62,294 bases of DNA from Niallia endozanthoxylica. GTDB lineage: Bacteria; Bacillota; Bacilli; Bacillales; Cytobacillaceae. The stretch covers positions 1 through 62,294 of the forward strand of contig NZ_VYKL01000009.1 of NCBI RefSeq assembly GCF_008710145.1, written 5' to 3'. The notes beneath the pieces are model-generated. The model was given only the letters and a program-made list of their open reading frames with translations, made no database searches and had not been told where the DNA came from. Positions 36,995 through 46,368 of the stretch are shown one piece after another; positions within the stretch are counted from its first letter, which is position 1; each line of letters opens with the position of its first letter. The translations under genes and the position numbers were made by a program.

Positions 36995-37673
36995 AAATAT
37001 TTTATCCTTATTCCAACTATGCGATTCCAATTTCCCCACAGGGGCTTTTAGTCATTCGTACGGCCTTGAGAGCTATATTCAAGAAGATAAAGTTCATGAT
37101 CAAGCAACCTTTTTACAATGGCTTCATGCGTATGTAAATGAGCAGCTCATCTATTCAGATGGGCTTGCTTCTCGCCTTGTATATGAAGCATTAGAAAAAG
37201 AAGATTTACAAAGAGTGTGGAAAGTAGACCGCATGCTAACGGTTCAAAATTTACCGCGTGAAACGAGAGAAGGAACTCAAAGAATGGGTGAACGGATGCT
37301 AAACCTCGTAGAATCTCTTTATGATATACCAATTCTTTCGGCTTATCGGGAGCGAATCAATAAAAAGCAATCATTTGGTCATCCAGCAATTGTTTTTACG
37401 ATGGTAGGCCATCATCTAGAAGTTCCAAAGTCAACGACCATTTTGTATTATTTATATTCTACCGTTTCTAGTCTTGTTCAAAATGCGGTTCGTGCTATTC
37501 CTTTAGGGCAAACCGCGGGGCAGAAGACCATCCAGGAATTCCATGATGCTTTAATTCAAGCAACAGAAAAAATCCAGAGTTTAGAGGAAGAGGATTTTGG
37601 GATTGTTTCTCCTGGCTTGGAATTATCTCAAATGAGACATGAACGTGTGAATATCCGAATTTTTATGTCATGA
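36987..37673 (+). CDS. ureF: Urease accessory protein UreF
   Basis: The 228-residue, all-helical protein begins [21 protein letters not shown], the UreF hallmark, and ends with [13 protein letters not shown]. UreF acts in the UreD-UreF-UreG complex as the checkpoint that activates UreG GTPase. I chose ATG 36987, which overlaps the ureE 3' end; upstream in-frame starts would lie deep within ureE. Overlap of its stop with an ATG at 37670 shows coupling to ureG. Confidence 0.95.
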   Translation: MNKNILSLFQLCDSNFPTGAFSHSYGLESYIQEDKVHDQATFLQWLHAYVNEQLIYSDGLASRLVYEALEKEDLQRVWKVDRMLTVQNLPRETREGTQRMGERMLNLVESLYDIPILSAYRERINKKQSFGHPAIVFTMVGHHLEVPKSTTILYYLYSTVSSLVQNAVRAIPLGQTAGQKTIQEFHDALIQATEKIQSLEEEDFGIVSPGLELSQMRHERVNIRIFMS

Positions 37674-37690
37674 AAAAGGAAGTGTTAATA

Positions 37691-38302
37691 ATGGAACCAA
37701 TTAAAATTGGTGTAGGAGGACCTGTTGGGGCAGGTAAAACGATGTTAGTTGAAAAATTAACCCGTCACTTGCAGGATGAAATAAGTATGGCGGTTGTGAC
37801 AAATGATATTTATACAAAAGAAGATGCGAAATTCTTAATGACAAACGGGGTGCTTCCTGCTGATCGCATTATTGGCGTCGAAACAGGCGGATGTCCACAT
37901 ACGGCCATACGGGAAGATGCCTCGATGAATTTTGCAGCTATTGATGAATTAAAAGCAAAGCACCCAGATGTTGAGCTTATTTTTGTGGAAAGTGGCGGCG
38001 ATAACCTGGCAGCTACATTCAGTCCTGAACTTGTGGACTTTTCAATTTATATTATCGACGTTGCCCAAGGGGAAAAAATCCCCCGTAAAGGCGGACAAGG
38101 AATGATTAAATCGGATCTGTTTATCATCAATAAAACCGATTTAGCTCCTTTCGTTGGGGCAAGTTTAGATGTGATGGAATCAGACACAAAGGTTTTCCGC
38201 GGGGACAAACCGTTTGTTTTTACAAATTTAAAAGATCATACAGGTCTTGATGAAGTGATTGACTGGATTAAGAAAGATGCACTCTTAAAAGGTTTGGCGT
38301 AA
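37691..38302 (+). CDS. ureG: Urease accessory GTPase UreG
   Basis: The 203-residue SIMIBI GTPase has a P-loop GPVGAGKT, the nickel-binding CPH motif in [17 protein letters not shown], and NKTDLA for guanine recognition. GTP hydrolysis drives nickel transfer into UreC. ATG 37691 is seven bases after AAAAAGGAAG; the in-frame ATG at 37670 overlaps the ureF stop but has no good site. Confidence 0.97.
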   Translation: MEPIKIGVGGPVGAGKTMLVEKLTRHLQDEISMAVVTNDIYTKEDAKFLMTNGVLPADRIIGVETGGCPHTAIREDASMNFAAIDELKAKHPDVELIFVESGGDNLAATFSPELVDFSIYIIDVAQGEKIPRKGGQGMIKSDLFIINKTDLAPFVGASLDVMESDTKVFRGDKPFVFTNLKDHTGLDEVIDWIKKDALLKGLA

Positions 38303-38303
38303 G

Positions 38304-39128
38304 ATGACGGATTGGACAGGAGTTTTGCGTTTAGGTGCAGAAGAAAGAAATGGAAAGACCGTGCCAAAGAATGTGTATTTCCAAGGGGCATTTAAAGTGA
38401 TGCGTCCCATCTATCATGATGAATCGGGTCAAGCCTGCTATTATCTTTTAAACCCGGGCGGAGGATATTTGGACGGCGATCGCTATCAAATGAAAGTCGG
38501 ATTAGAAAAACAAGCGAAGCTCACCTTAACCACTCAATCGGCAACCAAAATCTATAAGACACCTAGGACATATGCCTATCAAGAGGTAGAATTTAATTTG
38601 AAGGATGGCAGTTATCTAGAATATATTCCTGATCCACTTATCGGTTATCGAGATGCCCGGTATAAGCAAAAAACAACGATACATATGGAAAAAGGATGCA
38701 CCCTTCTCTACTCAGATATTATCACCTCTGGATGGTCACCTAATGGAGAAAAATTCAGCTACGATATGCTTCAACTTTTAAATGAAATTTATATGGAAAA
38801 GGAGCTGGTGGTATATGATCATATAAAGTTAAATCCAGCTCATCAAGGGATGGATGGTCTAGGTTTAATGGAAGGCTATTCTCATTTGGGTTCAATGGTT
38901 GTTATAAATGAGAAAATAAATCATGAGTTTCTTGATCGTTTATACCAGGCTATTTCCTCCTATTCAAAGGCATGTAAAATAGGTTTATCTTTACTGCCAA
39001 TCCCAGGGTTTACCGTCCGTGTATTTGCCAATACCACACAAAATATTGAGAGAATATTTTCGGACTTCCATCATATGATTAGTCAAGAATGCTTTAACAA
39101 AAAACCGAGTTTTTTAAGAAAATATTAG
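38304..39128 (+). CDS. ureD: Urease accessory protein UreD
   Basis: The 274-residue protein (called UreH in some species) shows the family blocks YLLNPGGGYLDGDRY, LTLTTQSATKIYKT and YIPDPLIGYRDARY. It is the scaffold that binds apo-urease and channels nickel from UreG via UreF. It starts two bases after the ureG stop. A terminator follows immediately, closing the seven-gene core operon. Confidence 0.95.
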   Translation: MTDWTGVLRLGAEERNGKTVPKNVYFQGAFKVMRPIYHDESGQACYYLLNPGGGYLDGDRYQMKVGLEKQAKLTLTTQSATKIYKTPRTYAYQEVEFNLKDGSYLEYIPDPLIGYRDARYKQKTTIHMEKGCTLLYSDIITSGWSPNGEKFSYDMLQLLNEIYMEKELVVYDHIKLNPAHQGMDGLGLMEGYSHLGSMVVINEKINHEFLDRLYQAISSYSKACKIGLSLLPIPGFTVRVFANTTQNIERIFSDFHHMISQECFNKKPSFLRKY

Positions 39129-39129
39129 A

Positions 39130-39168
39130 GTGAAAACCCAGCGATTATTTTAATTGCTGGGTTTTCAC
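39130..39168 (+). terminator. Terminator after ureD
   Basis: GTGAAAACCCAGC and GCTGGGTTTTCAC form a 13-bp stem. Lack of a strong T run suggests partial read-through into the nickel permease gene 20 bases downstream. Confidence 0.6.
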
Positions 39169-39187
39169 AAGAAGCGGGGGAGAAAAC

Positions 39188-39904
39188 ATGATGGAGGTTA
39201 CTTTTTTCTCAATTTTAGCTCTGGGTTTTATTTTAGGAATTAAGCATGCGATAGAACCAGACCATGTGATTGCTGTATCAACGATCGCAAGTAAAAGCAA
39301 AAAGTTATGGCACTCATCTTTGGCGGGAGTATTTTGGGGAATCGGTCACACGTTAACATTATTTATAGTCGGTATTATTGTCATTCTTATGAAAGGCGAA
39401 ATACCAGAGAAGTGGGCGATGTCGTTAGAATTTTTAGTTGGAATAATGCTTGTTTATCTTGGTGTTAAAACAATTATTTCCTTCAAAAATATCCATGTAC
39501 ATCAGCATCAGCATGAGGGAGATGTTCATAAACATGTCCATTCTCATGAAAATAGTGGTGAACATGATCATAAACACCAGCACAAGAATGCATCCTATTT
39601 AAATTCAATGTTGATTGGCTTAGTGCATGGTCTTGCAGGAAGCGGTGCAATGATTCTATTAACCATGAGTACAGTTAAAAGTGTAGGAGAAGCAGCCATT
39701 TATATCTTCATTTTTGGGGCAGGAACGGTTATTGGTATGCTTTTCTTTACAACCATTATTGGGATTCCATTTGTGTTAAGCAAAAAGCGCAGCAATATAA
39801 GCGGAATATTAGGAATGACAACCGGAGCAATTAGTACTATCTTCGGTCTATATTATATGTATAACTTAGGTATTAACGAAGGGTTATTTAGCCTTTTCGT
39901 TTAA
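39188..39904 (+). CDS. ureH: Nickel permease of the NicO/UreH group
   Basis: The 238-residue protein has about six helices. Helix I carries the metal motif HAIEPDHV (HxxxxDH) typical of nickel/cobalt permeases, and a cytoplasmic-loop His cluster (HVHQHQHEGDVHKHVHSH) can bind nickel. The family (urease accessory UreH, HupE-like) supplies nickel for urease. Position after ureD supports this role. The start is ATG 39188 or 39191 after GCGGGGGAG. Confidence 0.88.
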   Translation: MMEVTFFSILALGFILGIKHAIEPDHVIAVSTIASKSKKLWHSSLAGVFWGIGHTLTLFIVGIIVILMKGEIPEKWAMSLEFLVGIMLVYLGVKTIISFKNIHVHQHQHEGDVHKHVHSHENSGEHDHKHQHKNASYLNSMLIGLVHGLAGSGAMILLTMSTVKSVGEAAIYIFIFGAGTVIGMLFFTTIIGIPFVLSKKRSNISGILGMTTGAISTIFGLYYMYNLGINEGLFSLFV

Positions 39905-40000
39905 GCCTTAAATACATAGAGACGTGAGTAGGATATGGGGATGGGTTGGCACAGGTTCCTATCACAAAACTCAATAATACATCTGAACTCTTGTTATTGA

Positions 40001-40040
40001 AAAAGTAAGCGGCTCAGTCCAATACAGAGCCGCTTACTTT
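40001..40040 (+). terminator. Rho-independent terminator
   Basis: AAAAGTAAGCGGCTC and GAGCCGCTTACTTTT form a 15-bp stem with a loop of ten bases, 100 bases after the nickel permease. Confidence 0.85.
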
Positions 40041-40065
40041 TGTCTATTCAAGTTTCTTTTTTACT

Positions 40066-40141
40066 TGAAACAAGGGGTATTCTCACGTTTCATCAATGGA
40101 GAATAAGCTATTATGAAACGTCAGAACCTCCCTCGTATATC
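40066..40141. repeat. Palindromic dispersed repeat, copy C
   Basis: TGAAACAAGGGGTATTCTCA, CGTTTCATCAATGGAGAATAA and TTATGAAACGTCAGAACCTC follow the family consensus, with both arms recognisable. Confidence 0.7.
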
Positions 40142-40245
40142 TTTATCAGATAAAATTTAAAATTAAAAAAGTGTCACAAAATATTCACAAATTCTATGAA
40201 AATATGATATTATTTTATAATGTAATTAGGAATTAGAAATTCATT

Positions 40246-40402
40246 GATAGAATGTAACAAAGGGTTGCATCTTTATCCTGGTTTTCTAGTTCTATAGTGG
40301 CGGGATGGATTTCTGGTATTTCACAATGCTTAGATATTAACCCACCATAAAACGGTTTATGCGAATCCTTTTGCATAGAAACCGCTTTATGGTGGGTTTT
40401 TT
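40246..40402 (+). promoter_or_regulatory. Structured leader RNA with terminator upstream of fdhC (riboswitch candidate)
   Basis: A possible stem-loop (TAGAA..TTCTA enclosing AGGG..TCCT) is followed by GTGGCGGG, GAT..CT.GTAT, ATGCTTAGATATT (40326-40338) and CCCACC (40341-40346). CCACC can pair either with the upstream GTGG or with GGTGGG of the terminator at 40341-40402 (stem CCCACCATAAA with its complement, plus CGG/CCG, then six T). The same block precedes the formate dehydrogenase gene. The family of RNA is not one I recognise. A TATAAT box at 40217 is a candidate promoter element. Confidence 0.7.
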
Positions 40403-40521
40403 GCTTTTTATAGACAGAAATGAATGACCGTTGCATGAACCAGATAGACATTATGTTTTATAAAGAGGTGCTGTTTATTTGGGTAAAAAGGAAAAAAAGA
40501 GTGAATAAAGGGAGATGAAAT

Positions 40522-41337
40522 ATGGCATTTAATAGTCCAAATCATATTGTCCAGCAAGTGGTAGAGGCTGGTGCAAAAAAAGCAGTCATGCCAGTTCGTA
40601 ACACATTGGTATTGGGGTTTTTAGGTGGAGCATTTATCGCATTAGGGTTTCTATTAGATATTCGTGTAATCGGAAATCTGCCAGAGGAGTGGGGTTCTTT
40701 CAGCTCGCTTCTTGGAGGGGCTGTTTTTCCAATCGGACTGATGCTTATTATCATTGCTGGGGGAGAACTGCTAACAGGGAATATGTTAGCATTGCCGATG
40801 GCGATATTGGCCAAGCGTGCCACTTTAGGTCAGCTAGGGAGAAATTGGTCACTTATTCTAATAAGTAATTTTGCAGGAGCCATATTTGTCGCCTATTTCT
40901 TTGGTCATGTGGTTGGTTTAACAGAAACAGGGCCCTTTTTAACGAAAACCATCGCGATTGCTCAGGCAAAAATCGATGATACATTTATTAAAGCTTTCGT
41001 TTCGGCTATCGGATGTAATTGGCTCGTATGTTTAGCTGTTTGGATGGCGTACGGTGCAGAAGATATTGGCGGGAAAATACTAGCGATTTGGTTCCCCATC
41101 ATGGGGTTCGTTGCTATCGGATTCCAGCACGTTGTGGCCAATATGTTTGTGATCCCTGCGTCCATTTTCGCAGGAGGCCTGGGTTGGGCCGATTACTTTT
41201 CTAACTTCGTTCCAGTGTTTATGGGCAATGCGATTGGCGGAGGCGTATTCGTAGGTTTGATGTACTGGATGGTTTTTAAAGAATCCATCCGAAACATTGA
41301 ATCTCAAGTAGATAAAAGAATGAAGAAGGCAGTGTAA
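40522..41337 (+). CDS. Formate/nitrite transporter family protein
   Basis: The 271-residue protein has six helices and the FNT marks, including GAFIALGFLLDIRV, GGAVFPIGLMLIIIAGGELLTGNMLALPMA and VANMFVIPASIFAG. FNT proteins are pentameric channels; this branch (FdhC/YrhG) accompanies formate dehydrogenases and probably moves formate. AAGGGAGATGAA precedes the ATG. It is followed by its own leader-controlled neighbour, formate dehydrogenase, so both can respond to the same signal. Confidence 0.92.
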   Translation: MAFNSPNHIVQQVVEAGAKKAVMPVRNTLVLGFLGGAFIALGFLLDIRVIGNLPEEWGSFSSLLGGAVFPIGLMLIIIAGGELLTGNMLALPMAILAKRATLGQLGRNWSLILISNFAGAIFVAYFFGHVVGLTETGPFLTKTIAIAQAKIDDTFIKAFVSAIGCNWLVCLAVWMAYGAEDIGGKILAIWFPIMGFVAIGFQHVVANMFVIPASIFAGGLGWADYFSNFVPVFMGNAIGGGVFVGLMYWMVFKESIRNIESQVDKRMKKAV

Positions 41338-41477
41338 TTCATTTTTAATGAAGAATGTTTCATGTAGTGAAGCTGGTCGTGATAATACTCTGTTATCATG
41401 ATTGGTTTATTCATTTCGCATAAAATAAAAGTACTATATTAATAGTGTTAATGATGATAAATAGTGAAGGAACATGG

Positions 41478-41625
41478 AGGTCGAGTAATAGGGATTGCTT
41501 TGATCTCTTGCTCCTTACACATGAGATGGCGGGTATGATCGCTAGTATATAACATGCTTAGATATTCTCCCCACACAAAACGGCTGTACTGATTAAGGAA
41601 TAACAGCTATTTTATGGGTTTTTTT
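41478..41625 (+). promoter_or_regulatory. Structured leader RNA with terminator upstream of the formate dehydrogenase gene (riboswitch candidate)
   Basis: A hairpin (GAGTAA..TTGCTC enclosing AGGGAT..ATCTCT) differs in bases from that of the fdhC leader but keeps its shape. It is followed by GGCGGG (41528-41533), GAT..CT.GTAT, ATGCTTAGATATT (41554-41566) and CCCCAC. The terminator runs from CCCACACAAAA through GCTGT/ACAGC to TTTTATGGG and seven T, ending just before the AGGAGG of the gene. Confidence 0.7.
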
Positions 41626-41646
41626 GATAAATAGGAGGGAATGAGA

Positions 41647-44619
41647 TTGTCGGAAAAAGTGAATGTTTTAATCAATGGAATCGCTCATGAGGTAGAGCAG
41701 GGAACACGTATTTTAGATTACCTTCTCTCACAGGAGATTCAGCATCCGCATATTTGTTATTCAGAAGTCCTAGGTCCGGTTCAAAGTTGTGATACCTGTA
41801 TGTGTGAGGTAAATGGCAGTATTATGAGGGCCTGTTCAACTGTGATAGAGGATGGAATGACTATTCTCACTGCCTCTGAGGTAGCGAAGAAGGCGCAAGA
41901 CGAAGCGATGGACCGAATTTTAGAAAATCATTTATTATATTGTACGGTCTGTGATAATAACAACGGTAATTGCCGGGTCCATAATACAGCTGAAATGATG
42001 GGAGTGGAACATCAATCACGCCCGCATCGCTCTAAGGGTTATGAAGTGGATATGTCCCATCCGTTTTATCGCTACGACCCCGACCAATGCATTTTGTGCG
42101 GCCGCTGCGTTGAAACCTGTCAAGACTTACAGGTAAATGAAACATTAACTATTAACTGGGAAAGTAATCAGCCACGTGTGTTATGGGATGGCGGAAAAAG
42201 TATTAACGAATCTTCGTGTGTTTCGTGTGGACAATGTGTCACCGTTTGTCCTTGTAATGCATTAATGGAAAAATCTATGCTCGGCAATGCAGGCTTTATG
42301 ACATCGATTAACGATGACTTACTTACACCGATGATTGATCTTGTAAAAGCGGTAGAACCTGATTACAAAACCATCTTTGCGGTTTCTGAAGTAGAGGCAG
42401 CCATGCGTGATACTCGTACAAAAAAGACAAAAACGGTTTGTACTTTCTGCGGTGTGGGCTGCTCCTTTGAGGTTTGGACAAAAGATCATGAAATCTTAAA
42501 AATTGAACCATCTGAAAACGCACCGGTAAACAGTGTTTCTACATGTGTAAAAGGAAAATTCGGCTGGGATTTCGTCAATTCACCAGAGCGAATTACTTCA
42601 CCATTAATTCGTAAAGGTGATATGTTTGTGGAAGCAAGCTGGGAAGAGGCATTAGATCTTGTTGCAGAAAAATTAGGCGGTATTAAAGATACGTACGGAA
42701 GCGATGCACTAGGATTTATTTCCTCTTCTAAAGTGACGAATGAAGAAAACTACTTAGTTCAAAAGCTGTCCCGTCAAGTATTTGGCACAAACAACGTGGA
42801 CAACTGCTCCCGTTATTGCCAATCTCCAGCTTCTTGGGGCTTACAGCAAACAGGCGGAATCGGGGGCGACTCTGGATCCATTAAAGACATTGCTGGCGCT
42901 GGACTTGTGATCCTTGTTGGATGTGCTCCGGCAGAAGGCCACCCTGTACTGGCTACACGCATTAAGCGTGCGCACAAGCTGCATGGCCAAAAATTAATTA
43001 CAGTGGACGTGCGCAGACATGAAATGGCAGACCGTGCGGATTTGTTTGTCCGTCCAAAGCAAGGTACGGATTATGTATGGCTATCTGCTGTTACGAAGTA
43101 CATGATTGATCAAGGATGGCACGATGAAACGTTCATTCAACAACATGTGAATCAATATGATGAATTCATCAAAATGATTTCTCCATATACGTTGGAAGAA
43201 GCGGAGAAGCTTACTGGTATTTCAAAAGAAAACTTAATCCAAATGGCTGAAATGATTCGTGATGCCGATGGCACGGCCATTTGCTGGGGGATGGGTGTTA
43301 CCCAAAATGTTGCCGGTTCTTATACATCTGTTGCCATTGCCAACCTTCTTCTTGCAACAGGAAATATGATGCGAAAGAATGCAGGTGCGTTCCCGCTTCG
43401 TGGTCATAACAACGTACAAGGTGCAGCAGATATGGGGACGATGCCAAATATCTTCCCAGGATATCAGTCAGTAGCGAATGACGACATTCGTGCAAAGTTT
43501 GAGAACGTCTATGGTGTGACGCTTCCTGCTAAGCCGGGCATCGATAATATTGAAATGCTTGAAGCCATTGAAAAAGGTCAAATGAAAGCTATGTATATTG
43601 TCGGTGAGGATATGGCATGGGTGGATGCTGATTCCAATCATACACAAGACATGCTTTCTAAACTTGATTTTCTTGTGGTTCAAGAAATCTTCTTAACAAC
43701 AACGGCTCAATTTGCAGATGTCATTTTACCGGGCGCACCTTCGCTTGAAAAAGAAGGGACATTCACCAATACGGAACGCCGTGTGCAGCGTTTATACCAG
43801 GCATTAGAGCTAACTGGTGACAGCAAGCCTGACTGGTGGATTCTTCAAGCGGTAGCCAATCGCATGGGCTTTAACTGGGGCTATGAGCATCCAAGTGAAA
43901 TCTTTGCAGAAATGGCAAGTTTAACGCCATTCTTTGCACATTGTAATTACGATGTACTTGAGGGCTGGAACAGCTTTACTTGGGGTTCACCTGACGGAAC
44001 AGATACTCCAGTACTATACCTTAACGGTTTTAACTTCCCTGATAAGAAGGCTCGTTTTGGCTTGTTTGACTATGTGCCGCCAGTGGAATTTCCGAAAGAG
44101 TTTGATTTGTCGCTAGATAATGGCCGTTTGCTTGAGCACTTCCATGAAGGAAACTTGACACATAAATCAGAAGGGCTTCAATACAAGTTTCCAAAGGTAT
44201 TTGTTGAAGTGTCGCCTGAACTTGCGAAAGAACGCGGTGTAAAGGATGGGACACTTGTCCGACTCGTCTCTCCATATGGTGCCATTCGGGTTCCTGTACT
44301 AGTGACAGACCGTATGGAAGGCAAAACCGTCTATGTACCGATGCACTCAGCAAGCCACGACAGCGCAGTGAACCTACTGACAGGGGGCGCAGTGGATGTC
44401 GTGACACACACACCTGCCTATAAGCAAACGAAAGTTCGAATGGAAGTGCTTGAAGTAGAGGGAGAAAATCCACTTCCGAAATTCAACCCACGGAATGCGA
44501 TACGTACACCGCAAATGGGTCTTGAAATTTACCGAAAATGGGAACGCGGCGACTATGTTCCTATCGCAAGTGTTAATGAACATATAACACCTGGTTTGTA
44601 TGATAGGAGGAATGCGTAA
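41647..44619 (+). CDS. Formate dehydrogenase subunit alpha (YrhE/FdhA type)
   Basis: The 990-residue protein has, in order, a 2Fe-2S ferredoxin-like domain (CYSEVLGPVQSCDTCMCEV), a His/Cys cluster region, two 4Fe-4S ferredoxin motifs (CILCGRCVETC, CVSCGQCVTVC), the molybdopterin oxidoreductase domain with 4Fe-4S motif CTFCGVGC, and the dinucleotide-binding C-terminal domain. NCSRYCQSP supplies Cys391 as molybdenum ligand instead of selenocysteine. It oxidises formate to CO2. TTG 41647 is eight bases after AGGAGG; ATG 41641 lies too close to it. The stop overlaps the next start. Confidence 0.93.
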   Translation: MSEKVNVLINGIAHEVEQGTRILDYLLSQEIQHPHICYSEVLGPVQSCDTCMCEVNGSIMRACSTVIEDGMTILTASEVAKKAQDEAMDRILENHLLYCTVCDNNNGNCRVHNTAEMMGVEHQSRPHRSKGYEVDMSHPFYRYDPDQCILCGRCVETCQDLQVNETLTINWESNQPRVLWDGGKSINESSCVSCGQCVTVCPCNALMEKSMLGNAGFMTSINDDLLTPMIDLVKAVEPDYKTIFAVSEVEAAMRDTRTKKTKTVCTFCGVGCSFEVWTKDHEILKIEPSENAPVNSVSTCVKGKFGWDFVNSPERITSPLIRKGDMFVEASWEEALDLVAEKLGGIKDTYGSDALGFISSSKVTNEENYLVQKLSRQVFGTNNVDNCSRYCQSPASWGLQQTGGIGGDSGSIKDIAGAGLVILVGCAPAEGHPVLATRIKRAHKLHGQKLITVDVRRHEMADRADLFVRPKQGTDYVWLSAVTKYMIDQGWHDETFIQQHVNQYDEFIKMISPYTLEEAEKLTGISKENLIQMAEMIRDADGTAICWGMGVTQNVAGSYTSVAIANLLLATGNMMRKNAGAFPLRGHNNVQGAADMGTMPNIFPGYQSVANDDIRAKFENVYGVTLPAKPGIDNIEMLEAIEKGQMKAMYIVGEDMAWVDADSNHTQDMLSKLDFLVVQEIFLTTTAQFADVILPGAPSLEKEGTFTNTERRVQRLYQALELTGDSKPDWWILQAVANRMGFNWGYEHPSEIFAEMASLTPFFAHCNYDVLEGWNSFTWGSPDGTDTPVLYLNGFNFPDKKARFGLFDYVPPVEFPKEFDLSLDNGRLLEHFHEGNLTHKSEGLQYKFPKVFVEVSPELAKERGVKDGTLVRLVSPYGAIRVPVLVTDRMEGKTVYVPMHSASHDSAVNLLTGGAVDVVTHTPAYKQTKVRMEVLEVEGENPLPKFNPRNAIRTPQMGLEIYRKWERGDYVPIASVNEHITPGLYDRRNA

Positions 44620-45098
44620 TGGCTAAACCGATTCAAATGATAAAAAAAGTCGAGCTTAGTGAAGAGGAAAAAAAGAAGCAATCCTTGGAGAGTCTTCTCT
44701 TTGAGGTGGCAGAAAATAAAGATTCCCTGCTAGATACCCTCTACCTATTGCAGGAACTTCACAACAGCGGCATTTTAGAGGCCATCAACAGTCTTGTCAA
44801 AACAAAAGAGGAAGTGGCAAAAATTGCCGTTGGACAAATGACACGTGAGCCAGTGACGAACATCATTAATAATGCGATGGCTGCTGGCGGAGTATTAACG
44901 GAGCTAGATCCTGAGATGACAAAGAAGTTAATGGGAAGTGTGAAAAAAGGATTGGAAAAAGCAGAACAAGGGCTTCAATCGAATTCAAAAGTTGGAATAC
45001 TAGACTTAATGAAGGCCTTGAAGGATCCGGATTTGAATCGTGTCATTGGATTCGGTTTAAATCTCCTAAAGGGTGTTGGTGAAGGTTTAAAGGAATAA
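44619..45098 (+). CDS. DUF1641 domain protein (YrhD-like)
   Basis: The 159-residue helical protein has the DUF1641 core (LYLLQELHNSGILEAINSLV and LMKALKDPDLNRVIGFGLNLLKGVGEGL). In Bacillus it is regularly encoded beside the formate dehydrogenase (YrhD beside YrhE), so it is probably a small companion subunit or assembly factor; this is inferred from conserved neighbourhood. Its ATG overlaps the fdh stop (TAATG). Confidence 0.88.
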   Translation: MAKPIQMIKKVELSEEEKKKQSLESLLFEVAENKDSLLDTLYLLQELHNSGILEAINSLVKTKEEVAKIAVGQMTREPVTNIINNAMAAGGVLTELDPEMTKKLMGSVKKGLEKAEQGLQSNSKVGILDLMKALKDPDLNRVIGFGLNLLKGVGEGLKE

Positions 45099-45105
45099 AA
45101 GGTCA

Positions 45106-45143
45106 GGAAATCCATTTGTTTTTGACCGAACGAATGGATTTCC
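45106..45143 (+). other. Intercistronic hairpin
   Basis: GGAAATCCATT and AATGGATTTCC form an 11-bp stem just after the DUF1641 stop, without T run. It may mark an mRNA processing or stability site within the formate operon. Confidence 0.45.
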
Positions 45144-45191
45144 ATATATGGTTCGCAACCATTTTGAGATGCAGACAAGGGGATGTAGACA

Positions 45192-45554
45192 ATGGGAAAA
45201 AATTTGGAACATCAATTTAGTATGCTTGTTCGGGAAATCAGAAAGGAATTTGTTGGAAATGGTCCGAAGGAAATCAGTACCCGCTTTGTTGGAAACTGGG
45301 CCATTAGTGAAATGAAAGGGAATCTGACGAATGTTGAAAAGTTTATGATTAACTCTGAACAAGGGAAGCAAATGGTACATGAGGCCCGGACTAAAATGGT
45401 CAAGGAAATCTATAAGAAGCCAGAGGTCATTGAAAAGTTCGAAGCATTAATTGGGGCGAAGGTGCTGCGGCTTTTTTCAGATATTAATATTGAGGAAGAT
45501 ATTGCGATGACTGTTTTTGTATTCGATGAATCAGTTGATCTAAAAGCCAAATGA
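45192..45554 (+). CDS. DUF2294 family protein
   Basis: The 120-residue protein follows the DUF2294 pattern: a helix, KGPKEI-like segment (GNGPKEISTRFVGNWAISEM), GNLTNVEKFMINSEQGKQMV and a later AKVLRLFSDINIEEDIAMTVFVF. The family (YbcI-like) is small and functionally unassigned. Here it sits between DUF1641 and fdhD in the formate operon, an unusual third accessory gene. RBS GACAAGGGG is followed by the ATG at 45192. Confidence 0.8.
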   Translation: MGKNLEHQFSMLVREIRKEFVGNGPKEISTRFVGNWAISEMKGNLTNVEKFMINSEQGKQMVHEARTKMVKEIYKKPEVIEKFEALIGAKVLRLFSDINIEEDIAMTVFVFDESVDLKAK

Positions 45555-45573
45555 GAAAAGGGGGACAAGGGCC

Positions 45574-46368
45574 ATGGATCAGCACATGCTCGTAACCAAT
45601 CAAGTGTTGCGTTTTGAAAATGGAGAAGTTCAATTGGTTGAGGATGTCATCGTCACCGAGTTTCCGGTTACCATCATGTTAAATGGCCAAGAATTTGCGA
45701 CCTTAGTATGCAGTCCACAATCTATCGAGGAACTCGTAGTCGGATTTTTGGCGTCAGAGGGCATTATTAGCTCCTATGAGGATATAAAGGAGATACAAGT
45801 GGTTGAAACCATAGGAAAGGCAATTGTTACGACACATCGAGTGAATAAATTGAATGAAATGTTCCACTCCAAGCGGTATGTGACATCGTGCTGTGGAAAG
45901 AGCCGTCAGAGTTTTTACTTTTATAATGACGCAAGAACGGTCAAGCCGATTGAAACAAAAAATAAAGTGCTTTCGATTCAAGATTGCTTTCACCTCATGG
46001 AGAACTTGCAGAAATCATCAACCATTTTTCAAAATACGGGGGGTGTTCATAATGCAGCCCTATGTGATGAGAATGGCATAATTGTCGCCAGGTCAGACAT
46101 TGGCAGGCATAATGCATTGGATAAAATTTATGGCTATTGTCTGAAACATTCGATTTCAATAGAGGATAAAGTCATTGTATTCAGCGGCCGAATTTCCTCA
46201 GAAATATTATTAAAGGCAGCAAAAATTAAATGCGGGATTGTTCTTTCAAAATCTGCACCAACGGAACTAGCATTACGCTTAGCAAACGAACTTGGTATTA
46301 CCACAGTTGGCTTTATCCGCAACAAAACATTAAATATCTATACCAATCCTGAACGCATTATCATATGA
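45574..46368 (+). CDS. fdhD: Formate dehydrogenase accessory sulfurtransferase FdhD
   Basis: The 264-residue protein has FPVTIMLNGQEFATLVCSP, EELVVGFLASEGII, the sulfur-transfer cysteines in TSCCGKSRQS, and RSDIGRHNALDKIYGY. FdhD passes sulfur from IscS to the molybdenum cofactor before insertion into formate dehydrogenase. The start is ATG 45574, downstream of GGGGGACAAGGG. The TGA stop is also the first three bases of repeat copy D. Confidence 0.95.
   Translation: MDQHMLVTNQVLRFENGEVQLVEDVIVTEFPVTIMLNGQEFATLVCSPQSIEELVVGFLASEGIISSYEDIKEIQVVETIGKAIVTTHRVNKLNEMFHSKRYVTSCCGKSRQSFYFYNDARTVKPIETKNKVLSIQDCFHLMENLQKSSTIFQNTGGVHNAALCDENGIIVARSDIGRHNALDKIYGYCLKHSISIEDKVIVFSGRISSEILLKAAKIKCGIVLSKSAPTELALRLANELGITTVGFIRNKTLNIYTNPERIII

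Noticed and set aside
40150..40200. Rex- or Fnr-type site (TCACAAAATATTCACAAA) upstream of the fdhC leader
   Set aside because: The two halves are direct rather than inverted repeats, so it does not fit either consensus.
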